A stretch of 64,000 nucleotides of DNA, from NCBI RefSeq assembly GCF_022668875.1, contig NZ_JAKGCR010000001.1, positions 310,001-374,000 on the forward strand, written 5' to 3'. Shown one piece after another: positions 27,601 to 35,087 of this stretch; positions within the stretch are counted from its first letter, which is position 1, and each line of letters starts with the position of its first letter. The position numbers were made by a program, and so were the translations under genes. The notes under the pieces are model-generated. The model did not search any database. It was not told the origin of the DNA and saw only the letters and a list, made by a program, of their open reading frames with translations. This DNA is from Domibacillus sp. PGB-M46. Its GTDB lineage: Bacteria; Bacillota; Bacilli; Bacillales; Domibacillaceae.

Positions 27601-29551
27601 CAACAGACAGCGCGGACTCCTTGCCAAAGGATTTAAGCATAGCCGTTTTGCTGAGCAGAGAACCATCCTCTACATTCAACCCTGTTTCTGCGCTTATATC
27701 ATTTTCAATTTGGATCGTTTTCACATCTGTTTCGATTTCGTTCGCTCCATCAGATGCTTTTACATAGTACTGCAGGCTTTCTTTGCCGAGCAGATCAGGT
27801 GAATACACGGTTTGGGAAAACAAGCCGGTATCAAAGTTCTCGGTTAAATCGACCGACTTATATTCATCCGTTTCGCTTGTTTTGTAAAACAAGCGCATGG
27901 TCTTAACGGATTGATCGTCTGCAGCATCAAATGACAGCGTTATATTTTGCCGGGCTGAAATCGGTGCTGTTTCTGTTAAATCTGTTACGACAGGTTCCGT
28001 TTCGTCCAATGCCGTTTTCTTTTTTACAGCAGGAACCTGGGCCGCTTCGACAGTTCCAGGTGCAGCTGCTTCTTTTCCCGCACTGTATTTATACATTTCC
28101 CTGCTTCCCGCTTCACGCGGAAAAGAGTACAAAATACCCCTGTCTGCCACCGTGTCATCCACATTAGGCTGATCCAAATAAGCCGCTGTTGAAATGTCGA
28201 ACCCTGTGTTTGTCGCGATGGAGATGACCCGGGCGCTTCCGTTTGCCATGCCGTCTGCTTGAACTTGGACAATGTCTTTGTTTTCTTCCAGGTTTGTTCC
28301 ATAATGAGCATTAAAGTCGGCAACGGTTTTGGATTGATTTGTACTGTTTTTAATCCAGTACGTCATCGTTTCCCCGGACGGCAGCACCAGGTCTTCTTTG
28401 TCTGCCCTCCAGATCAAGTCTCCTTCCGGTCCGTCAGCCGGATACCGGTAGCGGATGGTATAGTCTTTTAAATTAATAGGTTTATCCGTATTGTTATATA
28501 CTTCAATAAATTCATAGCCATCAAGGCCGGCTATGTTCGCTGAATCCGGTACAATCTCGGTTACAAGCAGATCCGGGACAGCCTGCGGATCGTAATCCGG
28601 TTCCGCCGCTTGAATGGCAATGTCTTCTGTCTGTGCCCTGTTTTGGCCGTCAAACGCTTCAATCCGGTATATGAAGTGGTCTGATAAAAGCTGAGACGCT
28701 TTAATAACGGCTTCATACGATCCGTCTTCTCCCGCTGTCATATCCGCTTCAAGCCAGTCACCGCCTGCTAACGGCTGATACACTACTTTCACACTGTCCA
28801 GCTTTGTTTCATCTGTGACGGAAGCGCGGATTACGATATCTTGACCGGCTTCAACCAATTCCACCGGCGTATGGGTAATAACCGGCTTTATCGTATCTAC
28901 TTCGGTTGGGGCTTCCGGCCTTTGCCCTTCTATCAGTGTGCCGGGTGTTGCGGGTTCTGAAGAAGTAAGAACGTCCGCTGTCCTCCCGTCCGCGTTTGGC
29001 TTCAATTGAATTCCTTTGTTTAATTCTACTTCATTTGGTGTATAAGCAGCAGTTGTTAATAAGTTGCCGGCCGTGTCTGCAACTGACAGACTTCGCTCGG
29101 AGCCATTTGCCATTCCGGCAGATTCTATGTATGTAAACTGGGCGTCTGTTAAAGATGTGCCGAATTCAGCATTAAAGTCCGCTAATGTAAGAGATTCGTT
29201 TGCTTTGTTTTCAAGCTTTACCCAAACGACCATCGTTTCGCCGGGTGCAATCTCTTTATCTTCCTTAAATACCCAATCGGCTGCTGTTCCGTCTGGATAG
29301 CCGTACACCAGTTTATAATTTTTTAAACTAAACGGCTGGGTACTGTTATTATACAGCTCAATAAATTCATAGGCGTCTGATCCGTTCAGGTTGTCACTGT
29401 TCGGCAGCAGCTCTGTAATGAGGATGGGCGATATAGTAACCGCTTGCGCAGAAGGTGTTTCTTCTGCATAAGCAGCAAGTGGCGGCGTCACAAGAGATGA
29501 AACGGATAAACTGCTGGCGAGCACAAGGGAATAAAAAGGCTTTCTTTTCAT
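24611..29551 (-). CDS. Giant secreted metallophosphoesterase with lamin-tail domains (YvnB-like)
   Basis: A 1646-residue exported protein. After a signal peptide (about 1-30) come two lamin-tail domains (about 42-170 and 325-470), each starting ITELLPNS or VTEIVPDS and containing EFIELYNN or EFIEVYNN. They alternate with Ig-like beta domains. A calcineurin-type phosphoesterase domain spans about 1095-1330 with MSDTQYY, HTGDLVD, GNHDVGH and SGHYHD metal motifs. Beta-rich C-terminal domains follow, with no SLH or LPXTG anchor. The architecture resembles B. subtilis YvnB. A three-part PhoP box precedes the gene, which fits phosphate scavenging. Confidence 0.85.
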   Translation of the reverse strand: MKRKPFYSLVLASSLSVSSLVTPPLAAYAEETPSAQAVTISPILITELLPNSDNLNGSDAYEFIELYNNSTQPFSLKNYKLVYGYPDGTAADWVFKEDKEIAPGETMVVWVKLENKANESLTLADFNAEFGTSLTDAQFTYIESAGMANGSERSLSVADTAGNLLTTAAYTPNEVELNKGIQLKPNADGRTADVLTSSEPATPGTLIEGQRPEAPTEVDTIKPVITHTPVELVEAGQDIVIRASVTDETKLDSVKVVYQPLAGGDWLEADMTAGEDGSYEAVIKASQLLSDHFIYRIEAFDGQNRAQTEDIAIQAAEPDYDPQAVPDLLVTEIVPDSANIAGLDGYEFIEVYNNTDKPINLKDYTIRYRYPADGPEGDLIWRADKEDLVLPSGETMTYWIKNSTNQSKTVADFNAHYGTNLEENKDIVQVQADGMANGSARVISIATNTGFDISTAAYLDQPNVDDTVADRGILYSFPREAGSREMYKYSAGKEAAAPGTVEAAQVPAVKKKTALDETEPVVTDLTETAPISARQNITLSFDAADDQSVKTMRLFYKTSETDEYKSVDLTENFDTGLFSQTVYSPDLLGKESLQYYVKASDGANEIETDVKTIQIENDISAETGLNVEDGSLLSKTAMLKSFGKESALSVDGRDVTGETEPSLPAHAYFAFDAKKVNLYFKNGVTIGDETLHIFDDTINAYETITVPVDPSRFKQGEGTTMSIRAGTKVSPFDTNSEENRDDFYVKNVRLVLEDGTTLYDPAYSDAAKEISVGDGASAKPVVDFTFDVPDEAFTAKAYRWDTTAVEDGPHLIESSSARAEVQVDNSAPVIIPSVEENREYKGEFTINAEAEDASDVETLTAHLDGEEISLPLDTSSAKLPPGAHTVQFKAVDRAGNEAEKSVAFTVVEEQPYAPEAVAPADGQTNVNANNAGLEVKVTDPTKDTLDVEFYRGYEYAANDAGVRVFQNNADQEPPKELAPAGESAVSDRDKLAKADGQYVETKSVEKFPYHRFEVAVDEDVDETDEMALHWEGKSLIGRKVSMYVWNYTASKWELEEWKVAEDDQNFTLTGQVKGLDYVKDGKVQVMVQDEIASTPEFDYSFVWMSDTQYYSESYPHIFDRMTKWVAEQKEALNLKYVFHTGDLVDEADQPYQWEHADTYMKTLDNAKVPYGVLAGNHDVGHKTGDYNEYSKYFGEARFAGKDYYGESYKDNRGHYDLISSNGNDFIMLYMGWGVDEEDIAWMNKVLAEYPDRKAILSFHEYLLVSGNRSPIGDKVFEEVVKPNKNVAAVLSGHYHDSETLVDQIDDNGDGTPDRSVYQMLADYQGGPEGGQGFLRLMKVNPIQNKIYLQTYSPYLDQYNYYSPVDYPGKDEFAIDVDLTPKEKVVATDFFKAEVYTDQKIGSQSGIKDGETAKISWKDLQRSTEHGWYVKVKDSFGGEAQSDIWSFATGSQGSGNEEGDTPAPPASDLPIIEVTDSMIEKGQQHWTLTAGEESVEWRMPLSIIDSAVQSAKPIFMQTAEGNGVLIPEKVLLQLQAAGQEAVSVSLNTLQAKDVSLPPGQVHSSVLDVAVKAGEHAFVTLEAPVEIKLKLKKAAKEGKTNGAFYNESAKQWENAGGYEENGYWILPSSELSTFTVLSDNAMKAKKGK

Positions 29552-29613
29552 GAATGCTGATCCTCCTCTAAATAAATATCTCTTGTCAGTGTAGCGAAAG
29601 AATATATGGAGGA

Positions 29614-29641
29614 TATAAATAAAATGTAAAAATCATGTAAA
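29614..29641 (-). promoter_or_regulatory. Candidate PhoP box of the giant phosphoesterase gene
   Basis: On the coding (minus) strand TTTACA-N5-TTTACA-N5-TTTATA, three half-sites in 11-base phase, matching the TTHACA consensus. It starts about 63 bases upstream of the ATG. Confidence 0.75.
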
Positions 29642-29650
29642 GAAGTCAAT

Positions 29651-29691
29651 AAAAAAGCTTCCGCCCGATTTCCCGGGCGGAAGCTTTTTTG
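29651..29691 (-). terminator. Terminator of nrdAB
   Basis: AAAAAAGCTTCCGCCCG-atttc-CCGGGCGGAAGCTTTTTT. Confidence 0.92.
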
Positions 29692-29696
29692 ATCTA

Positions 29697-30737
29697 TTAT
29701 AGTTCGTCGAACCCGTTATCCTGCACGTTTACTTTTACGTATTGGCGCGAACGCTGTTCAAAGAAATCCGTTTTACCCAAATCCACATCTTCGTATGCTT
29801 TAATCCATTTAAGCGGATTTTTGCGGTAATCCGGATACGGCTTTTCATAGCCAAGCTGTGCGCAGCGCACATTGGCGTAGAAGTAGATATATGCTTCTAC
29901 ATCTTCTACATCAAGCCCGTCAATTTTATCTCCAATGACTTCACGTGCCCATTCCACTTCAAGCTCAGCCGCTTCTTTGAAAATCGCCTGTACTTTTTCT
30001 GCGCGGTCCGGTGTATCCAGCTCCGGATATTCGTTTAAAAGTTCCTGGTAGATTTTCACGAACAAGTCGACGTGAAGCTGTTCGTCACGATTGATGTAGT
30101 TAATCATTGTACTTGAAGCGACCATTTTCTGGTGGCGCGCCAGGTGATAAAAGAATGCAAAGCCTGAATAGAAAAACAAGCCTTCCAAAATGACATCGTG
30201 TACGATTGACTCCAGCATATTTTCCACGGTTGGGTTTTCCGCAAAGGACTGATAGCCTTTTACGATAAAGTCATTGCGTTTTTCAAGAACCGGCTCACTG
30301 CGCCAGTAATCGAATACTTCGTCCTGCTTTGATTTCTGAACAAGGCTGGACAGTACGTAAGAGTAAGAATGATTATGAATAACCTCCTGCTGCGCCAAAA
30401 TAATCATCAGCGCCTGCAAGCTTGAATCCGTTAAGTAGTCAGCTACTTTCCCTGCATAGTCTGTTTGGATGCTGTCTAAGAGGGCAAGCAGGCCGATAAT
30501 TTTCAAAAACGCTTCCCGCTCGCTGTCTTCGAGATTCGGAAATTGTTTCACGTCATTGCTCATATTAATTTCAAACGGAGTCCAGAAATTCCCAAGCATC
30601 CGCTTATACTTTGGATATGCCCAATCAAACTTAACGTCATCCCAGTTTAAAACGTTGGATGAACGGCCATTTACAATGGCCGTCGAACGGTTTGGTGCTT
30701 CTTTATCCATTAATTTTCGTTTTTCAATAAGTGTCAT
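29697..30737 (-). CDS. nrdB: Class I ribonucleotide reductase, small subunit
   Basis: A 346-residue ferritin-like subunit that houses the metal-radical cofactor. The metal ligands are visible as Asp in LDSIQTDYAGK, Glu and His in QQEVIHNHSY, Glu in LEGLFFYSGF and Glu/His in RDEQLHVDLF; the radical tyrosine follows the first His motif (SYSYVL). The C-terminal tail NVQDNGFDEL would dock to the large subunit. AAGGAG precedes the ATG, and nrdA ends 12 bases upstream, so the two form one operon controlled from the cobalamin riboswitch. Confidence 0.95.
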   Translation of the reverse strand: MTLIEKRKLMDKEAPNRSTAIVNGRSSNVLNWDDVKFDWAYPKYKRMLGNFWTPFEINMSNDVKQFPNLEDSEREAFLKIIGLLALLDSIQTDYAGKVADYLTDSSLQALMIILAQQEVIHNHSYSYVLSSLVQKSKQDEVFDYWRSEPVLEKRNDFIVKGYQSFAENPTVENMLESIVHDVILEGLFFYSGFAFFYHLARHQKMVASSTMINYINRDEQLHVDLFVKIYQELLNEYPELDTPDRAEKVQAIFKEAAELEVEWAREVIGDKIDGLDVEDVEAYIYFYANVRCAQLGYEKPYPDYRKNPLKWIKAYEDVDLGKTDFFEQRSRQYVKVNVQDNGFDEL

Positions 30738-30749
30738 GGTGTTCTCTCC

Positions 30750-32975
30750 TTAGCTTGAGCAAGATTCGCACTCAAGTAGTTCCACAGATGTGGAACGAAC
30801 ATAATATGTTGTTTTTAATCCTTGTTTCCAGCCGGCCAGGTGCAGATCAAGCAATTCTTTCGCTTTAATTGTGTTTTGCACGTACAGGTTCAGCGAAACA
30901 CCCTGGTCAATATGGCGCTGGCGCGCAGCGTTTTGGCGCAATGTCCAGTGCTGGTCAATAAAGTAAGCGGATTTGTAGAACCATGTTGTTTCCGGGTTTA
31001 AGTCTGGTACGGTTACAGGAATTTTGTAATCTTTCTTTTCCTCAGAGTAGCTCTTTTGGAAAATCGGATCGATACTCGCTGTGCTTCCGGCAATAATCGA
31101 TGTAGAGGAGTTTGGCGCGACTGCCATTAAATAGCCGTTACGCATACCGTTTTCCCGCACCTCTTTACGAAGTGCTTCCCACTCGTCTCCTTCATAGCCG
31201 CGTGCATCAAAATAAGCACCTGTCTGCCAGTCGGATCCTTCAAACAATGGGTAAGCCCCTTTTTCTTTTGCCAGTTCCATAGACGCTTGAATCGTCAGAC
31301 GGGCAATTGTTCCGTACAGCTCATCTGCATACTGAACAGCTTCATCTGATTCCCAGCGGATGTTTTTCAGCGCCAGCAGGTGATGCCAGCCGAATGTGCC
31401 AAGGCCGATGCCGCGGTAACGGCTGTTTGTCCGTTCTGCCTGTGGTACTGGAATCATGTTTAAATCAATCACGTTATCCAGCATGCGCACCTGTACGCGA
31501 ATCAAGCGTTCCAATACATCTGCCGGCACCGCTTTACCAAGGTTGATAGAAGACAAATTACATACAACAAAGTCACCCGGCTTTTTGCGCGTTACAATCA
31601 CATCGTCTTCAAGCTGAATAGATTGGAATTCTGTTGCACTCATATTTTGGAAGATTTCAGTACACAGGTTACTAGAATAAACCATACCTTCATGCTTGTT
31701 CGGGTTGCGGCGGTTTACTTCATCACGGTAGAACATGAACGGTACGCCTGTTTCAAGCTGTGAGCGCATAATGCGTTTCATAATGTCGATCGCCTGTACC
31801 GTTTCACGGGAAAGCTGCTCGTTTTGTACGCACTGCTCATATTTTTCACGGAATGAGCCTTTGCCGCGCGACTCATCGTAGAAGTCTTCAAGCGAGAAGC
31901 CCATAACTGTGCGAACTTCATGCGGATCAAACAGGTGCCACTCTTCACGCGCATCTACTTTTTCCATAAACAAGTCTGGAAGACATACGCCTGTGAAAAT
32001 ATCATGCGCACGAAGACGCTCGTCACCGTTGTTTAATTTCAAATCAAGGAAAGCAAAAACGTCTTTGTGCCAAACGTCTAAGTAGACCGCTATCGCACCC
32101 TGGCGCTGGCCAAGCTGGTCAACGCTGACCGCTGTGTTGTTCAACTGCTTAATCCATGGAAGAACACCGCTTGATGCGCCTTTGAATCCGCGGATAGAAG
32201 AACCGCGGCTGCGTACTTTACCCATGTAAACGCCGATGCCGCCGCCGTATTTAGATAACGTTGCAACATCTGTGTTGCTGTCGTAAATGCCCTGCAGGCT
32301 GTCATCCACGGTATCGATAAAGCAGCTTGAAAGCTGGCCGTACGGTTTACCCGCATTTGATAGTGTTGGTGTTGCTACGGTCATGTACAAATTGCTCATT
32401 GCCCAGTAAGATTCGGCAATTTTCGCCAGACGGTTCTCTGTTTCGTTTTGCATAAGCGTCATGGCAATCGTCAGCCAGCGTTCCTGTGGAAGCTCAACTG
32501 GTGTTTTATCAAAATCACGAACCACATAGCGATCCATCAGCATCTTAAGTCCAATGTATGTAAACAGCTGGTCGCGTTCTGGCTGAATAAGCTTGCCGAT
32601 CTCTTCAAGCTCTTCTTTTGTATAAGCTTCGATCAGACGGTTATCATAAAGTCCTTTTTCCGTTTCGCGGTGAAGATAGTCAGCAAAAGCCGTATAAACG
32701 TCCTTGGCTTCTACGCCTCTTTTTGCTGCAATCGCACGGTATGTTTGATGCAAATAAATACGTGCCGCTACAAACGTCCAATAGGGCTCTTCTTCATCCA
32801 TAAAGCTGAGCGCTTCAAGCGTCATAGCTTTCGACCAGGCATCCATATCCGCATCCGGGCGCTTTGCCGTCCATCGCTCGCTTGCGCGGAGAAGCGGTCC
32901 GATTTTTTCTTCGCCGAATTCAGTTGTCAGCGTATGTAAAAGTTGATCAATGCCTGAAGCAGTAGTTATGGTCAT
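30750..32975 (-). CDS. nrdA: Class I ribonucleotide reductase, large subunit
   Basis: A 741-residue catalytic subunit that reduces ribonucleotides to deoxyribonucleotides. It has the active-site cysteines in QLSSCFIDTVDDS and VVCNLSSINLG, the thiyl Cys-x-Glu in SSNLCTEI, and the C-terminal redox pair ECESCSS. The ATG at 32975 is certain: GGAGGA is 9 bases upstream, and the longer open frame runs through riboswitch RNA. The upstream region combines NrdR boxes and an AdoCbl riboswitch. That riboswitch implies that the organism also has a B12-dependent reductase (NrdJ) elsewhere. Confidence 0.95.
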   Translation of the reverse strand: MTITTASGIDQLLHTLTTEFGEEKIGPLLRASERWTAKRPDADMDAWSKAMTLEALSFMDEEEPYWTFVAARIYLHQTYRAIAAKRGVEAKDVYTAFADYLHRETEKGLYDNRLIEAYTKEELEEIGKLIQPERDQLFTYIGLKMLMDRYVVRDFDKTPVELPQERWLTIAMTLMQNETENRLAKIAESYWAMSNLYMTVATPTLSNAGKPYGQLSSCFIDTVDDSLQGIYDSNTDVATLSKYGGGIGVYMGKVRSRGSSIRGFKGASSGVLPWIKQLNNTAVSVDQLGQRQGAIAVYLDVWHKDVFAFLDLKLNNGDERLRAHDIFTGVCLPDLFMEKVDAREEWHLFDPHEVRTVMGFSLEDFYDESRGKGSFREKYEQCVQNEQLSRETVQAIDIMKRIMRSQLETGVPFMFYRDEVNRRNPNKHEGMVYSSNLCTEIFQNMSATEFQSIQLEDDVIVTRKKPGDFVVCNLSSINLGKAVPADVLERLIRVQVRMLDNVIDLNMIPVPQAERTNSRYRGIGLGTFGWHHLLALKNIRWESDEAVQYADELYGTIARLTIQASMELAKEKGAYPLFEGSDWQTGAYFDARGYEGDEWEALRKEVRENGMRNGYLMAVAPNSSTSIIAGSTASIDPIFQKSYSEEKKDYKIPVTVPDLNPETTWFYKSAYFIDQHWTLRQNAARQRHIDQGVSLNLYVQNTIKAKELLDLHLAGWKQGLKTTYYVRSTSVELLECESCSS

Positions 32976-33004
32976 GAAGTATGTCCTCCTTTTAATATGA
33001 GCAA

Positions 33005-33052
33005 AATAAAAAGAGCGATCGCTCAAGTTTTTTCGACTGAGTCCGCGCTCTG
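33005..33052 (-). terminator. Riboswitch expression-platform terminator of nrdAB
   Basis: On the minus strand AGAGCG pairs with CGCTCT around an inner ACTCA/TTGAG helix, followed by TTTTTATTTT, between the cobalamin aptamer and the nrdA ribosome binding site. Confidence 0.75.
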
Positions 33053-33094
33053 GGTGGGTAAACGTGAAAAATGGCACAGTTTCGCCATCTTCAC

Positions 33095-33258
33095 CTCTCA
33101 GCCCCCGAAGAAAGTGGTGCTTACAGAAAAACAGGCAGGTTTCCTGGCTCGTGCGTCCTCCTCCTGCCGCCTTCCCGCTTTCGCAGTGGCCCGGCATTCG
33201 TCTGCACTTACAGTTGCGGGGACAGCTCCGGCATCCAACCGGATTCCCTTTATACCAT
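33095..33258 (-). ncRNA. Adenosylcobalamin riboswitch upstream of nrdAB
   Basis: The minus strand reads AAAGGGAATCCGGT, ATGCCGGAGCTGTCCCCGCA, ACTGTAAGTGCAGACGA, GCCACTGCGAAAGCGGGAAGG and GAGCCAGGAAACCTGCC in order; these are the conserved blocks of the cobalamin (B12-box) aptamer. It lies in the long leader of nrdA, followed by a hairpin with T run. In known cases AdoCbl shuts off B12-independent reductases when the B12-dependent one can work. Confidence 0.95.
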
Positions 33259-33281
33259 TACTGGTACCCATTTTCCATCGC

Positions 33282-33329
33282 ATACTATATATTGTGTTTG
33301 TTCACGTTGTAAATACTAGCATATTGTAT
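33282..33329 (-). promoter_or_regulatory. nrdAB promoter with tandem NrdR boxes
   Basis: Minus-strand promoter TTTACA (33308-33313) and TATAGT (33284-33289), spacer 18. ATACTATATATTGTGT at 33282-33297 matches the NrdR consensus acaCwATATwTwGtgt with about one mismatch and covers the -10. A weaker second box begins 32 bases further on (33314-33329), with only its right half conserved. The three-turn spacing is typical of NrdR. Confidence 0.75.
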
Positions 33330-33395
33330 CCTAGATGTACAGTTAAAAAAACGGCTCGAAATGTTCTGTATTCTTAATCTATTCGTGCAAAAGAA

Positions 33396-33423
33396 AAGAA
33401 CTGCCGCCGCCTGGCAGTTCTTT
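33396..33423 (-). terminator. Terminator of the SLH esterase gene
   Basis: AAAGAACTGCC-gccgcct-GGCAGTTCTTT with T-rich tail on the minus strand. Confidence 0.85.
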
Positions 33424-33429
33424 GGGCTG

Positions 33430-34674
33430 TTATGGCTGCTTGCTGCTCCACACATTAAAAATGGTCATGGCAAATTGTTCACGGGTAATGCCTGCTTCTG
33501 GAAGAAATCTAGCAGAGGCACCGCCGGTCATCAGGCCGTTTGCGTAAACAGCATCAATTTCAGTCTTTGCCCAGTGGGAAGCCGGAACGTCTGTGAAAGC
33601 GGCAGGCGCACCTGCTTTCAGATTCAATGCTTTTGTTAATATACGTGCTAGCTGGGCCCGTGTAAGCGGCTGATCCGGATTGAATCTTGGCGCTTTCGCA
33701 AAAACGCCCGCTTCAGTAAGCTGTGCAATCGCGCTATAAGATTTCATGTGCGCAGAAACATCTGAAAACCCTGGATTCGGCGCTGTTTCCGTTTTGCCAA
33801 GAATACGCGCTAAAATAATTGCGGCTTCCGCCCTGGTAATCTGGCTTTTAGGGGCAAACGTACCATCCGCATTTCCTTTAATTATATCATTCTCGGCCAG
33901 TTTCATAATGGCCAGGCGTGCTTGGGAGCCGACAGCGGTGATATCAGAAAACGGATCCGGGTTCGCCGCTCCCTTCCAAACCGTGAAAAATTGATTGGCA
34001 ATCAGCTGATAGCCGGCTGTATTCGGGTGAATATCGCTCGGGTTTGGCAAATACTCTTCACCGAACTGGGCAGAGGCATCAACAAACGTTGCGGATTGTT
34101 TTTGAGCGGTCGTTTTTAATTGCGTATTAAAAAGTGTAAAAAATTCTTTTAAGTGATCTTTTTGCTGTCCTTCTTCCATACGTGGAAACGGAAAATAATA
34201 GCCTGTCACATACACATCGACCGTTGGATTCAATGCTTTAATTTGCCCAATACCGGCTGTGAGATTTCGGTTCACCTGTGCGACTGCTTCTAACAGCTTA
34301 ATAGGATCTGTATTTCCGGCAAGCGCTAATTGAAGCAGATCATTGGCACCTGTTGAGATCGTAATCAGTTCTGCCTGCCGAACCGCTTCCTGTACATCCG
34401 TTAAGGACAGCTTCGCTAAAAATTGGGCGCTCGTTTCACCGGAAACGGCAAATTCTTTCGTGAAAGAGGAGAGTACGCCTTCTTCCTTCAGCTCCGCTGC
34501 AATTAAATCGGTGTAGCTCGTTCCAACCGGCACTTTATAAGGCGTCTGGCCGGCCGCAATAGAGTCACCGAAAGCGACATAGTCTATTTTCGAAGCAGCT
34601 GCGTCTGCTGGCGGCACAAGAAAAATGCCCATGCCCAATACGCCGGCTGAAAGGGCTGATATGTATTTTTTCAC
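33430..34674 (-). CDS. S-layer-anchored GDSL/SGNH esterase
   Basis: About 414 residues. A signal peptide (ending ADAAAS) precedes an SGNH hydrolase domain with the block I serine in VAFGDSIAAGQ, block III Asn in STGANDLLQ and the block V Asp/His pair in PSDIHPNTAGY. Three SLH domains follow (from about residue 235: FSDITAVGSQARLAIM, FSDVSAHMKSY, FTDVPASHWAKTEI). The SLH triplet would hold it on the secondary cell-wall polymer. The start is GTG at 34674 with GGGAGG 7 bases upstream. Likely an esterase or deacetylase of surface polymers; the substrate is not known. Confidence 0.87.
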   Translation of the reverse strand: MKKYISALSAGVLGMGIFLVPPADAAASKIDYVAFGDSIAAGQTPYKVPVGTSYTDLIAAELKEEGVLSSFTKEFAVSGETSAQFLAKLSLTDVQEAVRQAELITISTGANDLLQLALAGNTDPIKLLEAVAQVNRNLTAGIGQIKALNPTVDVYVTGYYFPFPRMEEGQQKDHLKEFFTLFNTQLKTTAQKQSATFVDASAQFGEEYLPNPSDIHPNTAGYQLIANQFFTVWKGAANPDPFSDITAVGSQARLAIMKLAENDIIKGNADGTFAPKSQITRAEAAIILARILGKTETAPNPGFSDVSAHMKSYSAIAQLTEAGVFAKAPRFNPDQPLTRAQLARILTKALNLKAGAPAAFTDVPASHWAKTEIDAVYANGLMTGGASARFLPEAGITREQFAMTIFNVWSSKQP

Positions 34675-34738
34675 TTTTTTTCCTCCCGTACTCGTTTTAT
34701 CCATTTTACCATGTGAAGAAGCAATACGTGCGAACTTC

Positions 34739-34767
34739 TTAGAAAAAATGAGGAAATGTGGTATAAT
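34739..34767 (+). promoter_or_regulatory. Promoter of the 51-aa small protein gene
   Basis: TTAGAA (34739-34744), 17-base spacer, and an extended -10 TGGTATAAT (TATAAT at 34762-34767). Confidence 0.6.
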
Positions 34768-34839
34768 GAAAACGTTGTTTCAACATGCTTTAAATGGGTA
34801 TAGTAATGTAATGAACATTTGAGAACGGAGATGACAGAA

Positions 34840-34995
34840 ATGAATTTGAAAAAGCTGATCAAGTACGGTGCTATTATCGCTCCAATCGTTTACCCGAAAG
34901 TTAAAAACCGCATAGGAACAAACAATTTGCGTAAATCATACAGTGATTCCCATAGAACACGTATGTCTGGCAAAAGCATTCTTGATAAACTTTAA
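34840..34995 (+). CDS. Small basic protein, 51 aa
   Basis: A 51-residue basic protein beginning MNLKKLIKYGAIIAPIVYPK, with a short hydrophobic stretch and a hydrophilic tail rich in Arg, Ser and Lys. It is preceded by CGGAG at 9 bases and a good promoter, and followed by its own terminator. Its KYG-x-II-x-PI-x-YP-x-x-K core is shared with the 42-residue protein at 24448, so the two may be paralogues. I do not recognise the family. Confidence 0.75.
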   Translation: MNLKKLIKYGAIIAPIVYPKVKNRIGTNNLRKSYSDSHRTRMSGKSILDKL

Positions 34996-35002
34996 TCCGT
35001 CA

Positions 35003-35033
35003 TAAAAAAGATCCTGCATAGGGTCTTTTTTTC
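35003..35033 (+). terminator. Terminator of the 51-aa protein gene
   Basis: AAAAAAGATCC-tgcat-AGGGTCTTTTTTT. Confidence 0.8.
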
Positions 35034-35049
35034 GTATGGACAAGTTAAA

Positions 35050-35076
35050 AAACCCCGCCAGCCGCTGGCGGGGTTT
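35050..35076 (-). terminator. Terminator of the aspartokinase gene
   Basis: AAACCCCGCCAG-ccg-CTGGCGGGGTTT with a T run on the minus strand. Confidence 0.9.
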
Positions 35077-35087
35077 GAAATGTTCTT

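Noticed and set aside
32976-33197. N-terminal extension of nrdA by 74 residues
   Set aside because: The open frame crosses the cobalamin riboswitch and its terminator; the ATG at 32975 has the proper ribosome binding site and starts the conserved protein.
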